A stretch of DNA of 64,000 nt from Ooceraea biroi (GCF_003672135.1 NC_039506.1:19128497-19192496), one strand, 5' to 3'. Counted from the first letter of the stretch, positions 1 to 13,433 are shown. Notes: generated by a model not told the origin, from the sequence alone. Made by a program: numbers and translations.

Positions 1-390
1 CTTCTCTTTTTCACTCTCTCAAAATGCAAAGCGAACACGCCGCGGTAAAGGCAAAGGATTTATTCGTACGGGTTGCGGAACGCACGTTTCGTCCTTTTTC
101 TCGCTTAAAAAATGATTCCGCTTCCACCGTCTGCATCAGTGAATAGCATCAGAGCTGTTCCTTTGTCCCTTCCTTCTCCGTTTCCTCCGTTTACGCAACG
201 AGAGGAATGCGTTTCAGTGCTATGCAACAGATTTTTCAAGCAGATTCAGCCCGGTAATAGGATTTCTTTATATCCTCAAAGATTCCCCCCATGTTTCACG
301 TATCTAAAGAGGAATGTAATTGAGTGTCTTGCTTAAAGCAAGAAAAGAAAAGAAGACATCTTGCTTAAGTTAAAGAGCACCTCATTCAAG
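1..390. other. No gene seen
   Basis: Mixed-composition sequence without a supported exon. The short open frames have no recognisable domain and no splice-site context. Confidence 0.5.
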
Positions 391-707
391 TTAGCACATT
401 CGCCAACGTAATTCAGCTGACTTTCCTTTCACGCCAGCTGTACTACTAACAATAAGATTCACCATTCGCATAATCGTTCCCTTAATATTAACAAATAAAA
501 ATATTGTTTAAATGCACTTGTCTCTATTATACTTTTCTATTATTATTATTAAATAATCGTTATCTTGCAAATTTAAATAATTGCGTGTTATAATCTTATT
601 CACAACTGTCTGAACGATTGTTTCAATTTAACGCACGTCGATCACCGGTGATCGGCCGTTTACGCCGTGACGGTCGCAGGTGATCACCGTGGCGGTGAGT
701 GCGTTAA
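391..707 (+). repeat. MITE copy A of a TTAA-flanked, CACCGGTG-palindrome family
   Basis: The left end reads TTAGCACATTCGCCAACG and the right end GGCGGTGAGTGCGTTAA, which are approximate inverted repeats. The inside contains a perfect 16-nt palindrome, CGATCACCGGTGATCG (639-654). Blocks such as ATCTTGCAAAT and the CAGCT box near the left end recur in the same order at 13060-13433 and, inverted, at 36638-36886. TTAA or a one-base variant bounds the copies, as is typical of piggyBac-like elements. No coding capacity is present. The superfamily is an inference. Confidence 0.6.
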
Positions 708-2327
708 ACAAAAAAATAACGTCCCCGTGATTTTCCCGAGGGTTGTTTGTCTCCCCCGAAAAAGCTGGTCCTGACGCGATCGCGCAGTGTCACGTCCACG
801 TTGATGAATCGGCAATTCTGTATTACGTTCTCCTCCCCTTCTCACCGACTGTATCGATCAAATTTGCCGCGTCGGATTCGCCGTGACGCGTCGGGAAAAT
901 CGGTTCGTCGGTCTCGCGGTACCGCGGATAATCTGTGGTTATTAGCCGTAATAAGCCGCCGGCGGTTCCATTATGCGGCCTTTCTGAGAGGCACACGCGT
1001 ACGTATTCAATCGGATTGCAGAGTGGTCGATTATCCCGTTGATCAACGCAAACCGCTGTAAATCCAGCGAATAGGACAAACTGCGGTATGTATGTTTGTT
1101 GTATTTTAAAAAACTACGGCTATCTTACTCGAGTTTACCGCAATTAAATCTTACGGAGCTATAGCGAAACATCTCCCCATTATTTCTTCCTTTAATTTCG
1201 TCACGCACGGAGAGTGCTAAATGGAGAGACATCGTCATGCGAAACGCGTTGCGTGGAACCAAACGCCTTACAACATCATTTTCCCTCTTTCAAAGCAGAG
1301 AATTAATCTCCTCGCCGACTTAATCTCACGTAGAGCAATAACTGCTGTTTGCCGAGGGCACACATCGCGCATTACATTCTTGCAATAATGTTGCAACAAC
1401 TCAATCGCAACGTAAAACGCTTGAACGCCAGCCGACTGTCGCGAGGAAATATCGTGTACAAAAGATGAAACGTAATGAAATTTACTGAATAAATCTCGTC
1501 GCACACGAAGAAGGATCACGAGAGAAAGAAAAGGAAAAAAAATAAAGAGAGAGAAAAAGTGTGCGCACAGAAGAAGAAATTGCGCGCGTGTGGAAGTTTA
1601 TTTATTGCGCCATCGAAATACGAGCGACATCCGTTTCGCTATACACATATACGACGCAAAATAGAGCACACTAATCTTCGCATTCATGAACTATGAATGT
1701 GGAACGGCGAGTGTGTCTCACCTCGAACAGCATCAAAGCTCTTCTTCATCGTCCCGCGTCACCGCGCGCGTGGACGTGCCTCGACGTCATTCGCAATCGC
1801 GCGGTGAGAATGCAGATTAAAGATTCGGTTGCGTCACCGACGCGACGCGGCGGCAACGCCCGTTCTCAAAACGCGCGGTTCTCTCGCGTGATCCTCTCGC
1901 TGGAAGAATCACGTCGCGATAACGAATTATTGTCGGGGAAAGGCTCTCGCTGCATGTGTAAGAGGGTCAACTCAACAAGAGGATGAAAGCAGCCTGGCGG
2001 CCGCGGGCGTGATAACTCGGAATAAACTTCTAAACTTGATGAAAGGGAGACGAAAGGTCGGTCCTCGTCGGTCCCTTCGAATCTTCCACGTGCGGAAGAT
2101 TAAGTCTTTTTCTCCGGCGCCCGGATTCGTTTAACTCGGAATCGCGTTCTTTCATCGCGACGATTGCAAACCCTACGACTTAAAATAGGTCCAAACTAGG
2201 AAGCGGAAGTGAATGAGAGTTAATTAGCGATCTTGATAGTGAGTAACAGTGAAAGAATCAGTTTTTTCTCTGTCCCTCAAATTTATTTGACTAAAAGTAG
2301 CTTTCTTGTTGAAGAGAGACGCGACAG
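708..2327. other. No gene seen
   Basis: Short open frames rich in Arg and Ser occur on both strands, as expected for CpG-rich intergenic or intronic DNA. I found no domain and no convincing exon. Confidence 0.4.
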
Positions 2328-3521
2328 TAAGGTAAAAGTCCCAATAACTGGCCACTTTAGAAATACAAAGACAATATATCTAAAATTTAACGAAATATTA
2401 GGATTTTTATTAAAAATAGCTTGCATATGTAGAAAGATATTACTATTTTGTATCATACAGAAACAAAGAACTTTCACAATTTTTGCAGTATTGAATTAAA
2501 ATTTAATTAAAATGTGAGTAGACTTGATGTACCAATACATGGCCATCAAAAAGCAATATGTCCTAGCGTCCAATTATTTAAGTCCCAATAACTAGCCATA
2601 ATATTTGTAGCATATTTAAAATAATTTTATTGGAAAAAAATTTATTCTGAGAAGGCGAAATAAGAAAAAAGTTAATAAAAAATGCAAATAATAAGTTTAT
2701 ACTTATAATTATACTTATAGTTTATACTTATAATGCAAAGAATAAGTTGACTACTTCAAAATTTATACTATATTTATACTACATATCATACCAAATGAAG
2801 TAAAAAATTGCATGAAACTGAAAAAGTTTATGTAAAGTAATAAGACAATGCTATAATGCAAAAAATAAACTGAAAAGCAATTAAAATTTTTGGGTTATAT
2901 AAACTGCTTGACAGTTGCTTGCAGAAAATGAACTAAAAAACTTGCATAAAACGTAAAGAAACCTATACAATTTATATAATATTGATACAAGTAACATTTA
3001 AGATTAAATATACTTACAAGTTTCCACAGAAAACGTTAAAATGAAGCACGAAAATTCACGTGTCGGTGGTTAGGTATTAGGACATACCATATGGACATAG
3101 GAATTTGTTTGTACCGATATATAGCCACGTAAATATTTATTTGAAAAATAATTTAAATATCAAATTTTTCCTTTTCTACTTACTAATTATAATTTTAAGA
3201 TTCTATAACTATTTTATTTACGCAGATTAACCTAATATTATGATAATTATCATCTTAACAAGTACTACACTTTTCTTAATAAAATTGTAAGGAATCTAAC
3301 AACATTCGCGGTGCACTCGTTTGCGATAATTAAAACTATTTTTCTTATATTTTAAACAAACCGTTTTTACCCACAATGTTTTCTATACGATACTTAATAA
3401 TCAAATAAGATAAATCAGTACAAATATCTTCGTAATATTGTATATACAGTTTAATAAAAAATATAATTCCCATCAATGGCTAGGTAATGGGACGTGGTTA
3501 GTCATTGGGACTTTTACCTTA
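2328..3521. mobile_element. 1.2-kb non-autonomous element with imperfect terminal inverted repeats
   Basis: The left end (GGTAAAAGTCCCAATAACTG from 2331, after TAA) is matched in inverted form at 3495-3521 (ATTGGGACTTTTACCTTAA), about 25 of 27 positions by eye. Variants of the phrase AAGTCCCAATAACTAGCC recur inside near 2580, 3070, 3115 and 3475, so the subterminal regions are internally repetitive. The right boundary is TTAA and the left GTAA, suggesting a TTAA target. The interior is AT-rich and non-coding. Confidence 0.65.
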
Positions 3522-3933
3522 ACGATAAAACATTATTGTTCATGATTTTACATTTTATCATTACGAGAGAAATACGAAGATAAATCTCTAAAGATTTTCT
3601 AAAAATTATTGATGCCAATAGATTAATTTGCAAAGTTTTCTGTAAAATCCTGAGCATGTAGTAATATCGAGTAGAATTATTAGATCAGCAAGAGAGTTAC
3701 GTGAGAAATATGAATCCGGAGGGTACCAAGACGGCAGGGCGAGATTGGGATGATTTTGTTATATGGACCTGTCAAAGAACAATCGCGCGGCGGTCTACAC
3801 ACGATTACTCGAGAGGCTCGCGGGCGCAAGCTTACCCCCTCGTTCGTGTAACGTCGAATGGGAAATCGATCGTTCAATGCGCTCGAAACTTTCAACGAGA
3901 GAGACAGATGGAAAGCGAGCGAGCGAACGAGTA

Positions 3934-3958
3934 AGAGAGAGAGAGAGAGAGAGAGAGA
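3934..3958. repeat. (GA)n microsatellite
   Basis: An uninterrupted AG dinucleotide run of about 12 units. Confidence 0.9.
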
Positions 3959-6832
3959 ATGGGAGACGGACAATCCCACAGGATTGTCGTCGATCGTAGG
4001 TTTCGCCGGACCAGCGATTGGAATCCAAAAGAAATTCGATTAACGCCGCGGTTCGAGTGCTCGTTTGGACGTCAACCGCTCGAACGATTACGCGAATTGC
4101 CAGCGAATATTCCGGTGCGCCGCGAGCTGCATACCGGCGATACCGGCGGTGCCAGGAATAAATTTAGCGAAATGCGACAACAAAGGCGTGACAATTAACA
4201 CGTCACTTCGACGCGGTCGGTCGGTCACCCGCCGATCGACGTTTGCACGGCGCAAGATCTCGCGCTCTCTCCCTCGCAAATTTCGAAAATTCTAAGCAAA
4301 GCGGGTTGTTAGCGTTATTTTGACGGTGCGGGATACGTGTCACGATAATTTAATGGTGTGTTAAATGTGAAAGGCGCGGGTGGTGAACGCGCGCGATAAA
4401 GAAATAAAAGTAAACTAAAAATAAAATAAAACAAAATAAATAAATAAAAATAAACACTAAGCGCGATAATAATTTTAGGCCCGCATCACGCGAGGAATAT
4501 GTTGTACAGCGTAATGGATGCAATCCGGATAATAAATGGCGCGATCAGAGAAACGCCATAATAAATTACAGTAGCGCAGTAGATGTTAATTGTGGAGGAT
4601 AATGACGGATGATTGATGTCCGGGTAATCGTCGTTAATCAGAATCCGCGCGCGCGTGTGCCTAACCACGAGCACCCGCTCACCCGGGTTCTTCGATGAGT
4701 CGGCTAAGCTCTCTTCATTTAATGAACGAGCTGAACATCGCACGCGGTGCGGATAACTGCTGCGCGTAAGTTTTCGCGTGCTACATCGGGAAAAGTTCTT
4801 AAGCCTGCACAGTATCCAGTCGCAAATCTCACGGAGAGGAACTTCCTCGGCCTGCTGGAGGAATCGTTAAACTGTCAAAAAGTTTGATCGCCCGCGCGAG
4901 ATTCCTGAAAGTCTTGAATTTCTTCCCACGCGACGGAGAAGAAATCGTATAACAAATCGTGTTCTCTCTCGCTTGGCTCGTGTTGTACATTATTTTCGTT
5001 TTGTGCAACTTGCGTCGGAATAATTAATTCCGTTGATTAAAATTCATCCTCCGGAAACGCGCATAAACTGATCGCAGTCATCGCGAAGCGCGCGATTCTT
5101 TCGGACTCCAGTCCGACTGGATTTTGTTATTAAATATTAAGTCATTAATTAAATTATCCGAGTCGCGTTTAGATGACGATGCAACTCAATGTAACGATGT
5201 TTCGGAGAATTTTGTTCTTCGTTTAAAAGTTGCCTATCTTGCTACAAAATTAATATACATGACAAGCATGTTATGCTGTTTGTACGCGCTTAGTTTGATT
5301 CGTCGCCGTCCAGACGCGACCCGGATTACTTAGTATTTAATGATAATAATACATCGTTAATACGTGGAAATCACGTGGCGATAAATATCGAGATATCGAA
5401 GATATCAAGTTGGCTCGAATGATTCTCAACCGAGTGATCAAAAATTCTCTTCCGCGAAGAAATGCGAGTGGATTCTCCGTCCGATTCCGCGCGCGCGTTT
5501 TGGGGTACCGGTTCGCGAATCAGTCCATCGCGCAAATCGGGACCTCAGAAGCAGACTAGGAGAGGGTCCTCTGGACGATGAGGATTCGTGGAAACGTGGT
5601 TGAACCGGGAATCGAGATCGCAGCGGAGAGTACGAGCGCGGGAAATAGCTAATAACGAGGCGGCGTCGCTGAAGGAGAAACGGGAACGGGAGAGGCGTAT
5701 AAATCCCGGAGCCGGGATAAATCGCGACGCAATATCGAAGGATCCAATATAAACTCGATGTACCCCCATGTAGGAGCATACGGCGCGGGCCGGCCTTCGT
5801 CCTCCCTTCGTGAGTCCGCGTTCAATCAGAGCGAAAGGAGAACACCTCGGCGAGAGGATGACGCGGACGCTTGTTGTTTCGCCGTCGCGTCTATCGCCGC
5901 GCAATTACCGCGATTCGTTTAATCTCGCTTATCAAACAATTACCAGGCCGTCCGCGGCCGCGTAACCCGTCGATCTCGCCGACCGGCCAGCGCCGGCGAA
6001 TCCATAATCGATCCTCCTGATTGCGATTTCGCGCATCGCCGGCGCGGCATCCGTTCCGATAAATATTATTATACTATTATGATCGCCGGCATTATTAATA
6101 ACGTACTGGTAACGTGAATCACGGTACTTGTAATGCTATGTGTAATTACGCGTGATTATCGCATTATTAATACGCCATGAGAACAGATTAATTTCTGGCT
6201 CGTGGCGTTATCCGCGCCGTTTGCGCTCGCGTATTCGTTCGCACGGAGTTCACCCATGCGATCAACGAAAAACAGGATTCTATTATTTATAATATAATGT
6301 CATACGAAAAATCGCGACGATTATCGATACCAAGTCTCATTCTTCCGTTTGATTGCATCACGCATGCAATCGACCGGCGGCGCCGGGAAATATTGAAACA
6401 CTTTCTTTCGGCGACAGTCCGCTTTCCCGGAGGAAATAAACCTACCCTCAGAAACAGACGCAGGACCGCAGGAAAAGTACACCAAGACTCCGAGAGTACG
6501 AAATCTAGGGAGGGTGGTCAAATTCGGCGGGTAAAAGACAGCATTAATTCTGAATCAAGCGAGAAAACGAGAGCGGAGTTATATCCCGAACGGAATAAAG
6601 AAAAAACACTCTCCGGAGTCGGAGAGAAAGATTCCATTTACGACAGATAAACAAATAAATAAACAAATAAATTGTCTCACGAGCGAGGAAATTAGCAGCC
6701 ACTGGAGGAGCGGCCACGCTTCATTTCACAGCGATTCGATATTTAATTCAAGCGCGCGCCGCGCGTTTCCGGTTCATTCATCGTGCAAGAGTATCCCGCG
6801 CCCTTAACGCAACTGTGCGTCGCGATTAATTG

Positions 6833-6864
6833 ATAATAATAACAATAATAATAATAATAATAAT
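6833..6864. repeat. (ATA)n microsatellite
   Basis: A near-perfect AAT trinucleotide run with one interruption (AAC). A shorter run of the same type follows near 6973-6990. Confidence 0.85.
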
Positions 6865-7956
6865 GCCGTTCATAGCATCGGGGCATCGCGATGTTAATTG
6901 GTGAACGCGCACGAAGCGGGAGCCTTTGTCGTCGCCTATTTTTAGCGCGTTGCATTTCAGTTGCATTTGTATAACAATAATAATAATAATCACGTATCGC
7001 GCGAGCGCGAGCGTGCACGTCGCAGTGATCCGGCGCGCTTGTCGCGCGCGCAAAACTGTGTCGGAAAGTTTAATTGAGATGAATCTGCGCGGCTGACAGC
7101 GGCGCGATGCCGCGGCGACGCATTGATAATGCTGAATAACAAACGGGGAACGCGGTTGTTTGCACGCGCGCGCGTGTTGTCCGCTTTCTGCCGAGCTCGG
7201 GTTGTCGATTTCCTCGTAAATCAGGATTAGCGCGTGCACATGACGTCAGATTATCGTGCATATGCTCCTAACTCGTTCCTGACTGGCGGTGTTAAGGTCG
7301 AACTCGCACGCGGATGGGACGTCCGCCCCGTTCGGTGACGTAGCTTATCGGATTATCGCTATTGATCGCTGCCAATAAATTTTATTATTTATCGCGGCTA
7401 TCGGTAATAATCCGCGGCACGCCGGTCCGATTGTTTGCGTCAGCGTGTCCGCGGTTGGGTATCGCGTGTTACATCGCGCGATTAAGCACCCGCCGAATTT
7501 CGAGTGACGGGCGATACTTTTCGATTATCGCGACACGACAGCGAGTATTTAAAAAACGTGACCGTGATTTCCACGGTGACACGGCAAAGTCGCTTATCTG
7601 CGCGCCGATATCGAAGCCATATCGGCATATCGTCGAAACTGGTTGACGTCAATGACTTGGCGCATAGTTTGCCGTTATCACTCGCGCGGAATCACTCCTC
7701 CCGCGCCGTATATTACCGTAAATTGATGGAAATTCTCCAGGTTGCAGGGTTCCGTCAAACGGCGAAATCGGTCGTTTGCTTATTTGCGACACTAATAAAA
7801 ATTAAAATACTGAAAAAAAAACAAAATAAATAATTATTCGAGGTAACGTGAAATGGCATTTTTTGCCGATTTTTGCGCGGCAGAAGTGATTCTGTTCCGG
7901 AAGCGCGTCCTGTGGGGACGCACGGCACGGAAGGGGAGGAGCGTCGGGTCACTTAC

Positions 7957-8415
7957 TTGTTGCGGAGCCTCTCCGTGGAGGAATTCCCAATTCGCTCGTG
8001 ATTCGTCACCGCGGAAGTGATGAAATCGACAACCTGTGGACGCTGACAGGAACGCAGGAAGAAGCGCAAGAAGAAGAAGAAGAAGAATCCTCTCTTCCTC
8101 GAACAGGAGCAAGAGAAGACTCGACGGAGTGAGAGGACGAACGCCGACGACGATGACGGCGGCAAGGACGGCGGACTTCCGGCGGTCCCGCCGACTTCCG
8201 GTCTCCGCTCGCTCGCGATCGAGTCGTCGATGCGCTCGTACGCCCGGACACCTGTCCCACGCCGACGAGAGGAACAAGTGATCCGTGCTGAGCCGAACCG
8301 AGCCGACGTGAGGATGGGAGCCGGCGGTGGTGATGAGGAAACGGAAACCCGAACGGGCGGTCTCTAACAGGTGGTGCACGGCGGACAGTTCCTCACTGCC
8401 CAGAGTACAAATCGC
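7957..8415 (-). other. Candidate untranslated first exon of a leftward gene
   Basis: Read on the minus strand, the exon would begin about 30 nt downstream of a TATAAAAG box (8451-8444) and end at 7957 before a strong splice donor, CAACAA|GTAAGT. The region is CpG-rich with a (GAA)/(TTC) run. Open frames inside encode low-complexity Ser-, Leu- or Phe-rich peptides with no domain, so I regard it as 5' UTR. The coding exons would lie to the left, probably outside the window. The gene cannot be named from this sequence. Confidence 0.4.
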
Positions 8416-8443
8416 GTGTGATGACGGCGCCTCGATGCGAGGG

Positions 8444-8451
8444 CTTTTATA
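8444..8451 (-). promoter_or_regulatory. TATA box of a minus-strand promoter
   Basis: The minus strand reads GGCTATAAAAGCCC. A perfect TATAAAAG in an otherwise CpG-rich block, about 490 nt upstream of a consensus splice donor on the same strand, suggests a focused core promoter. A TCATCAC sequence near 8415 could serve as initiator. Confidence 0.5.
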
Positions 8452-10210
8452 GCCGGCCGGTTGCGGTGCCAACCGTCTCCGCTCGGCTCGGCGGCCTTCC
8501 TGCCTCCTGCCTGCCTAGAGACTCTTGGCCCTATCAACTGATTTGCCGCTACACCTTCCACTCCCGGGCCCCGCCACCGCTGCCGCCACCCCCTCGTCGC
8601 CACCGTTCGCGCGCCCACGGACGGATTCCCGGAGGGTGGAGGGTACAGTGAGGGTACGGGAATAAAGTGGGTGCACGATCTCGTTTATCGATGCAGGACC
8701 ACCCGAAAGCACCCTTTCACCCTTTCTCCTTCGGTACTCTCTCGTGGACTTCTCGAATCCAATGTCTCCGTCGCGCGCGCGCGACTCTGGGATGAGCAAT
8801 TTGGGATATTTAACTTCGTCGTACGTGTCATCGTCCCGATGTAATACTTTTTATGTATTCTTTTTTTAATTATAGTTTAATGAGCGAATAGTTCGTAGTT
8901 TCATTATTTCTGTCACAGACAGTAGCGAAAATCGGTTTGCGATGAAGTAGTTTAAGAAATAGAGGCTTAAATTTGTTGAATTTGAGAGAAATTTAAAATC
9001 TAAATAATTTGCGACGTTTGCGGAATCTCAGCAGATCGGTTCAGCACGCATTACTCGACATACATTATAATAACGGAACAAATGGGTTTATATGAGAGTC
9101 GCCAGATGCAATTCTCGTTTAATGAACTGACACACGGTTCATTCACAGAGATCTGTGTTATTCGAGGAAGCAGAGCTTTCACGTAGCACGATAGATTATA
9201 ATAGATTAGAGCAACATTCGATCTATTTATTATATGTTATATAATCTTTCTTCCCCCCCTCTCTCTCTATTATCAATATGCGAAAAATGTTTCACTGTTA
9301 ATAGATTGTCAATGTACTTTGTCCACTTTGCTGTCACGGAACCCGTGCGATAATTGCAGAGTATCTATAGATATATATATCGTCAAAGATCTATTTTCCA
9401 CCGCAAGACGAAAAAGATTGCTAAACGGAGGGAAATGAGTATGCTTTCACCCTCGTTGATTAGTTTTATTTATCGCTCGCCGACAATACTTGTAAGAAAA
9501 TACAATAGCCTATTGCAAGAACATTTTCACTTCAAAGTAAGCGATCTCGGCGTAAAGGCACATATTAAAACGTAAATTATTAACAAGAGCGGAGGCTAAT
9601 TTGCGAAGCGCGTTGGTGTATACCTTGCGAATTACCTATCTTTACGAGGAACAATGTTTTTATTACTTTTGTTGCAAAGAAACATCTTTGAATAATCATT
9701 ACAAGTAGGCTCGGTAAGTACGTCAATGAATAATCTCAAATTTGATTAATATCCAATATCTAATAATACAATATTTATATATTAATAATAATATTGTCCA
9801 TGTTTAATATTGCGCTCCACGTTTATCTGCGCGTTAATGCCAACAATTATGAAAACACCTGCATGAACACGAAAGTTTCGGTAATGAAGCTAACCGGAAT
9901 CATACCAGGATTTTCTGGCTGCAGTTTCATTTTATTGCGCGAACGCGGAGATGAAATAAACCCGCTTGTTATCGCATATTTGATTATTAACATTTTCTAT
10001 TATGCATATATAATATGTGAATAAAATCCGTTCATGGATACGGCAAACCGCACGAAAATTTTAACAAAATTTTACACGACGCAATACACGTCATGTCATA
10101 TGTTTCCGCGTCATGCTTGCTTTCTTCGCAAATAAAAACTTGTTTGCGATAAAAGGATAAAAACTAAAAACTGATAAAAATAAGAAAAATATGATAAAAG
10201 AAAAGACCAA
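8452..10210. other. Intergenic; no gene seen
   Basis: The part up to about 8.8 kb is CpG-rich and probably upstream promoter DNA for the minus-strand transcript. Beyond that it becomes AT-rich. Short frames are unsupported. Confidence 0.45.
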
Positions 10211-10438
10211 TAGGGGGAATGGGGCACAACGGGGATGTCGTTTTTCTAAATGCTATGAAAAATAAACAAAGATAAAGAAACAATTGGTTTTGTAATATAA
10301 AATATAATCATTTATCTTTCATACATAAAAAAATTGGACCTAGTTAACAAAATAAAAACACTGTTTTGCGAGAAAAAACAGAAAATTGTGCAACTCCCCG
10401 TTATGCCCCGCAACCCCATTGCGCCCCACTCTCCCCTG
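10211..10438. repeat. Short MITE with G-run terminal repeats
   Basis: The left end TAGGGGGAATGGGGCACAAC and the right end CGCCCCACTCTCCCCT are inverted relatives. The right side carries an additional GCCCCGCAACCCCAT stretch. The ~230-bp AT-rich interior has no coding capacity. Confidence 0.5.
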
Positions 10439-12740
10439 TCACTATACGCAATAACGACACGTATCTTAAGTGCGACGCGATCATCCCTCGATTGCCGGAA
10501 GACGTCAATGATATTGTAAGCATAACTAATGATCGTAACAACGTGGAGAAACATTTCTCCCTCCCACGTTTCCGCATGTAAATAATTACACAGGGAGAAT
10601 CACGCAGGAGGGGGGCAGGGGAAAGAACGTTCGTCCGACGTGCGCGATTTATAAACGTTAATTCACCGTTAATCCAATGGCCGGACGATAAGATCCCACT
10701 TAACGCCACGACGGCGATATATCGTCGAAACCGCTACTCGCCGCGCCATCGTGAAATTCCACCCTAAAGTAATTAAACAGCGCGTCATCGAAGCGCAACT
10801 TTATCGTTTATGCCCAGCGCCGTTCCGCCTGGCCATCTCTGCCATTAGCGCTCCAAATGTCTAGCCTGTGTCCTCTGGAGCTGCTGTGATGTCGACACCC
10901 GATACCGGGCGGCGATATGGACGTCTACCGTAATAAATAACGTTATTGCAGATTTCTCTTTACAACGTCCGGCAATTATCCGAAATTGGAAACAATTTTG
11001 CGCTCTTATTATTATTATTATTTGCACGGAAACGGATAAAGATTCTGTGTTATTTTATTTGGATCTGCATAATTGCAGCTTGATTTAATTGTGCAGCGAA
11101 TTTAGTGCAAATATTTGATATCGGTGTGAAAGGGGTGACTAATGCTACATAGATTGCATTCTACGTGGTAGGAAAATGATGTTTTTAATTATGTTAGTTT
11201 TTTTAATTACACAAAGTTGCGAAAGATCGGTCGTGAGTAATTAATTTGTGAAGTTAAAAGTTTTAAAGAATTTCAGACAGACAATGGCGGATTTTGAGGG
11301 CGTAGACGTGTGTCACCCGCCACTGTGCCACTGTGCTAATTCCCGCAGTAGAATAGGTAACCGATTAAACCGACGTTAGATCGGCGGAACCATAAAATAA
11401 AAGGATCTGTAAATAGATATCAAGATTCGGATATATGGCAAAAGCTGGATATAATAATTTAATAACATTCTTTCCGATAATATTATCATCAGCGTTTCCA
11501 CTCAATTCGTACAATTTCTACCAATTTTTATCGTAGTTCTTGAAATAGCTCTGAAGATGATCATGTTTCTTAAACTTTATGCCACACTCGCTTAAGTTAA
11601 TATCCTTTCCAGTTATTTTTCAATGTAAACGCAACGATAAACATTGCACAACAATGTTAATATTGTATTTTCTCAAGTTTCTCTCTCCTTTCTCAGCACG
11701 TGACTGCCAACGTTAAAAGAATACTCAATATCGGCTGCGTAAGACCATTAAAACAAAAGCTTCCTCCATTACTCGATGCGTTTAAGTGCGCAAAGAGAAG
11801 AATAACAAGAAAATGAAGAGATGTTTAATTCAACTAGGATAATCGCGACGAGGGAGTGTCTCGTGTTTACGCGGTATCCTCTTACATAAGGGGAAGCGGG
11901 AAAAACGTGCGGAACGTAACAACGCCGAGGCAAATAAAGCAGAAACGTAAAATGATTTGGAAACGGAATGCGCGGGCGGAAATAGGTAACGCGTTCCGGT
12001 CGGATGCGTTATGTGAACTTGCATATGCGTGCAAGTATTTGTGCAAGCATGCCTATGCACGTATCCGACGCGCACGCAGATTAAAAAGGCTGCGCCCGAC
12101 TCTTATACGCGGGACAAGCGACGGTTTAAAGGCGGAATTACAATAATTCGACACGATAATCCGACTCGTGCGATTGCACGTGCAAAGTGCATTTCCTCTA
12201 CTCGAGCGTGCATCGATGCTTCGTGACGTCACTAGGTTGTCGCTCCGTTCAGTTTCACGGCGGGAACCGACGTGCGCAACAAGCTTCTTATCGTGTAACT
12301 CTTGTAACCCGTCGAGTTACGCAAATGAAGAAATGCGATCCCAAAAGAACGAAGAAGAACACGAGGATTCGTACGGAGTAAGTGAAAGGGGACAAACAAC
12401 TTGCGTACAATCGGGTCAATATTAATTTCATCCACCGCGCGAGCTCCGTTTTCAGGAGCACGTGATTCTCAGACTCGCTTCCAGTCGCGCGCGCATGCGC
12501 GGACCGGTTAAATCATATTAATTAATTATACAAATGAAATGACGCGCTTCTTCAATACACTACAGGTTTATTTGATGGTTGAACATGAGTGCATACGACA
12601 GCTTCAATGCACTCAATATTGACTACGTTCATTCTTCAAGGTTTTTGAAGTAGAAAATTGAGAGTGAAAGGGTTCTTTGTGTATGTGAATTAAAAATTAC
12701 GCTAGGAACACCATTGCTCGGTTCATTAAATTAAATTAAA
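10439..12740. other. Intergenic; no gene seen
   Basis: No exon with domain content or good splice sites was found. Short frames around 11.8-12.4 kb are Arg-rich and unconvincing. Confidence 0.45.
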
Positions 12741-13059
12741 AATGCTTGTGAGCGTCGGCCCTGCTACGCATGCAACAAAAGCAGGACTAATGTTCGTTCG
12801 TCAGGATTCACGGGAAATGAAAGGCGAAAGTCCTTGCAAATGCGAGCTAAAAGATGAACCAAGATTCATTATTAAATTAGCTTAAAAGCTCTGAGTGTTA
12901 GTTCTGCTACATAAGCGAGGCTAACATTTTTCCAAAAATTCAAGATTTACATAGGTATCAAAGCTAACACGATTAGTAATTAAAAATAATTGAATTATCC
13001 TTGTCTTCCTGAATTAAGTCAAAAGTGACGAGCGTTAGTTTTGTTGCGCACTTTTAAGC
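12741..13059. repeat. Degenerate tandem repeat, about 140-bp period
   Basis: Three diverged copies of a motif like GAGCGTTAGTTYTGCTACGC start near 12747, 12893 and 13029. Around them run related words (GCTAAC, AAAAGCTC/AAGCTTAAC). The array directly abuts MITE copy B. Confidence 0.4.
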
Positions 13060-13433
13060 TTAACATACCATTCACCGCCAAGCGCAATTTAGCTCACTTT
13101 CCGCATGCCACTGAATTGTTAAGTAAGACAGTTACATATCCATATAATCATTTGTAAAATTCAAAGATAAAAATATTAAATTCTTCACAAATTAACGCAC
13201 TTTATGTATTATTTATCTCAATTATTAAACAATCATTATCTTGCAAATGTACGTAATTACGTCTTATGATATATGTTATTCACGTGTCTTAACTCCTTTA
13301 TTGCATATCGGTCACCGATATGACTGACGTGACGTACATGGAGAATTTAATGTCGGTCACCGGTGACCATCATGACGTGATCGGGAAACTTAATGTCGGT
13401 CACCGGTGACCGTTATAGTGGTGAATGTGCTAA
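13060..13433 (+). repeat. MITE copy B of the CACCGGTG family
   Basis: It starts with TTAACATACCATTCACCGCC and ends with GTGGTGAATGTGCTAA. It contains GGTCACCGGTGACC at 13355-13368 and CGGTCACCGGTGACCG at 13397-13412, plus a third, weaker GGTCACCGATAT. The middle aligns by eye with copy A (ATCATTATCTTGCAAATG). Confidence 0.65.

Larger units (their letters stand above)
3522..7956. other. No coding exon seen; possibly intron of the leftward gene starting near 8.4 kb
   Basis: The stretch contains microsatellites and many short Arg/Ser-rich frames on both strands, none with a domain. If the promoter and splice donor on the minus strand near 8.4 and 7.95 kb are real, this is the first part of a long intron. 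Confidence 0.35.

Noticed and set aside
7834..8472. 212-codon minus-strand frame in the CpG-rich block
   Set aside because: Low-complexity Ser/Arg/Leu composition with an LLLLLL run from a GAA/TTC repeat, no domain, and a strong splice donor inside the frame. More likely a 5' UTR exon.
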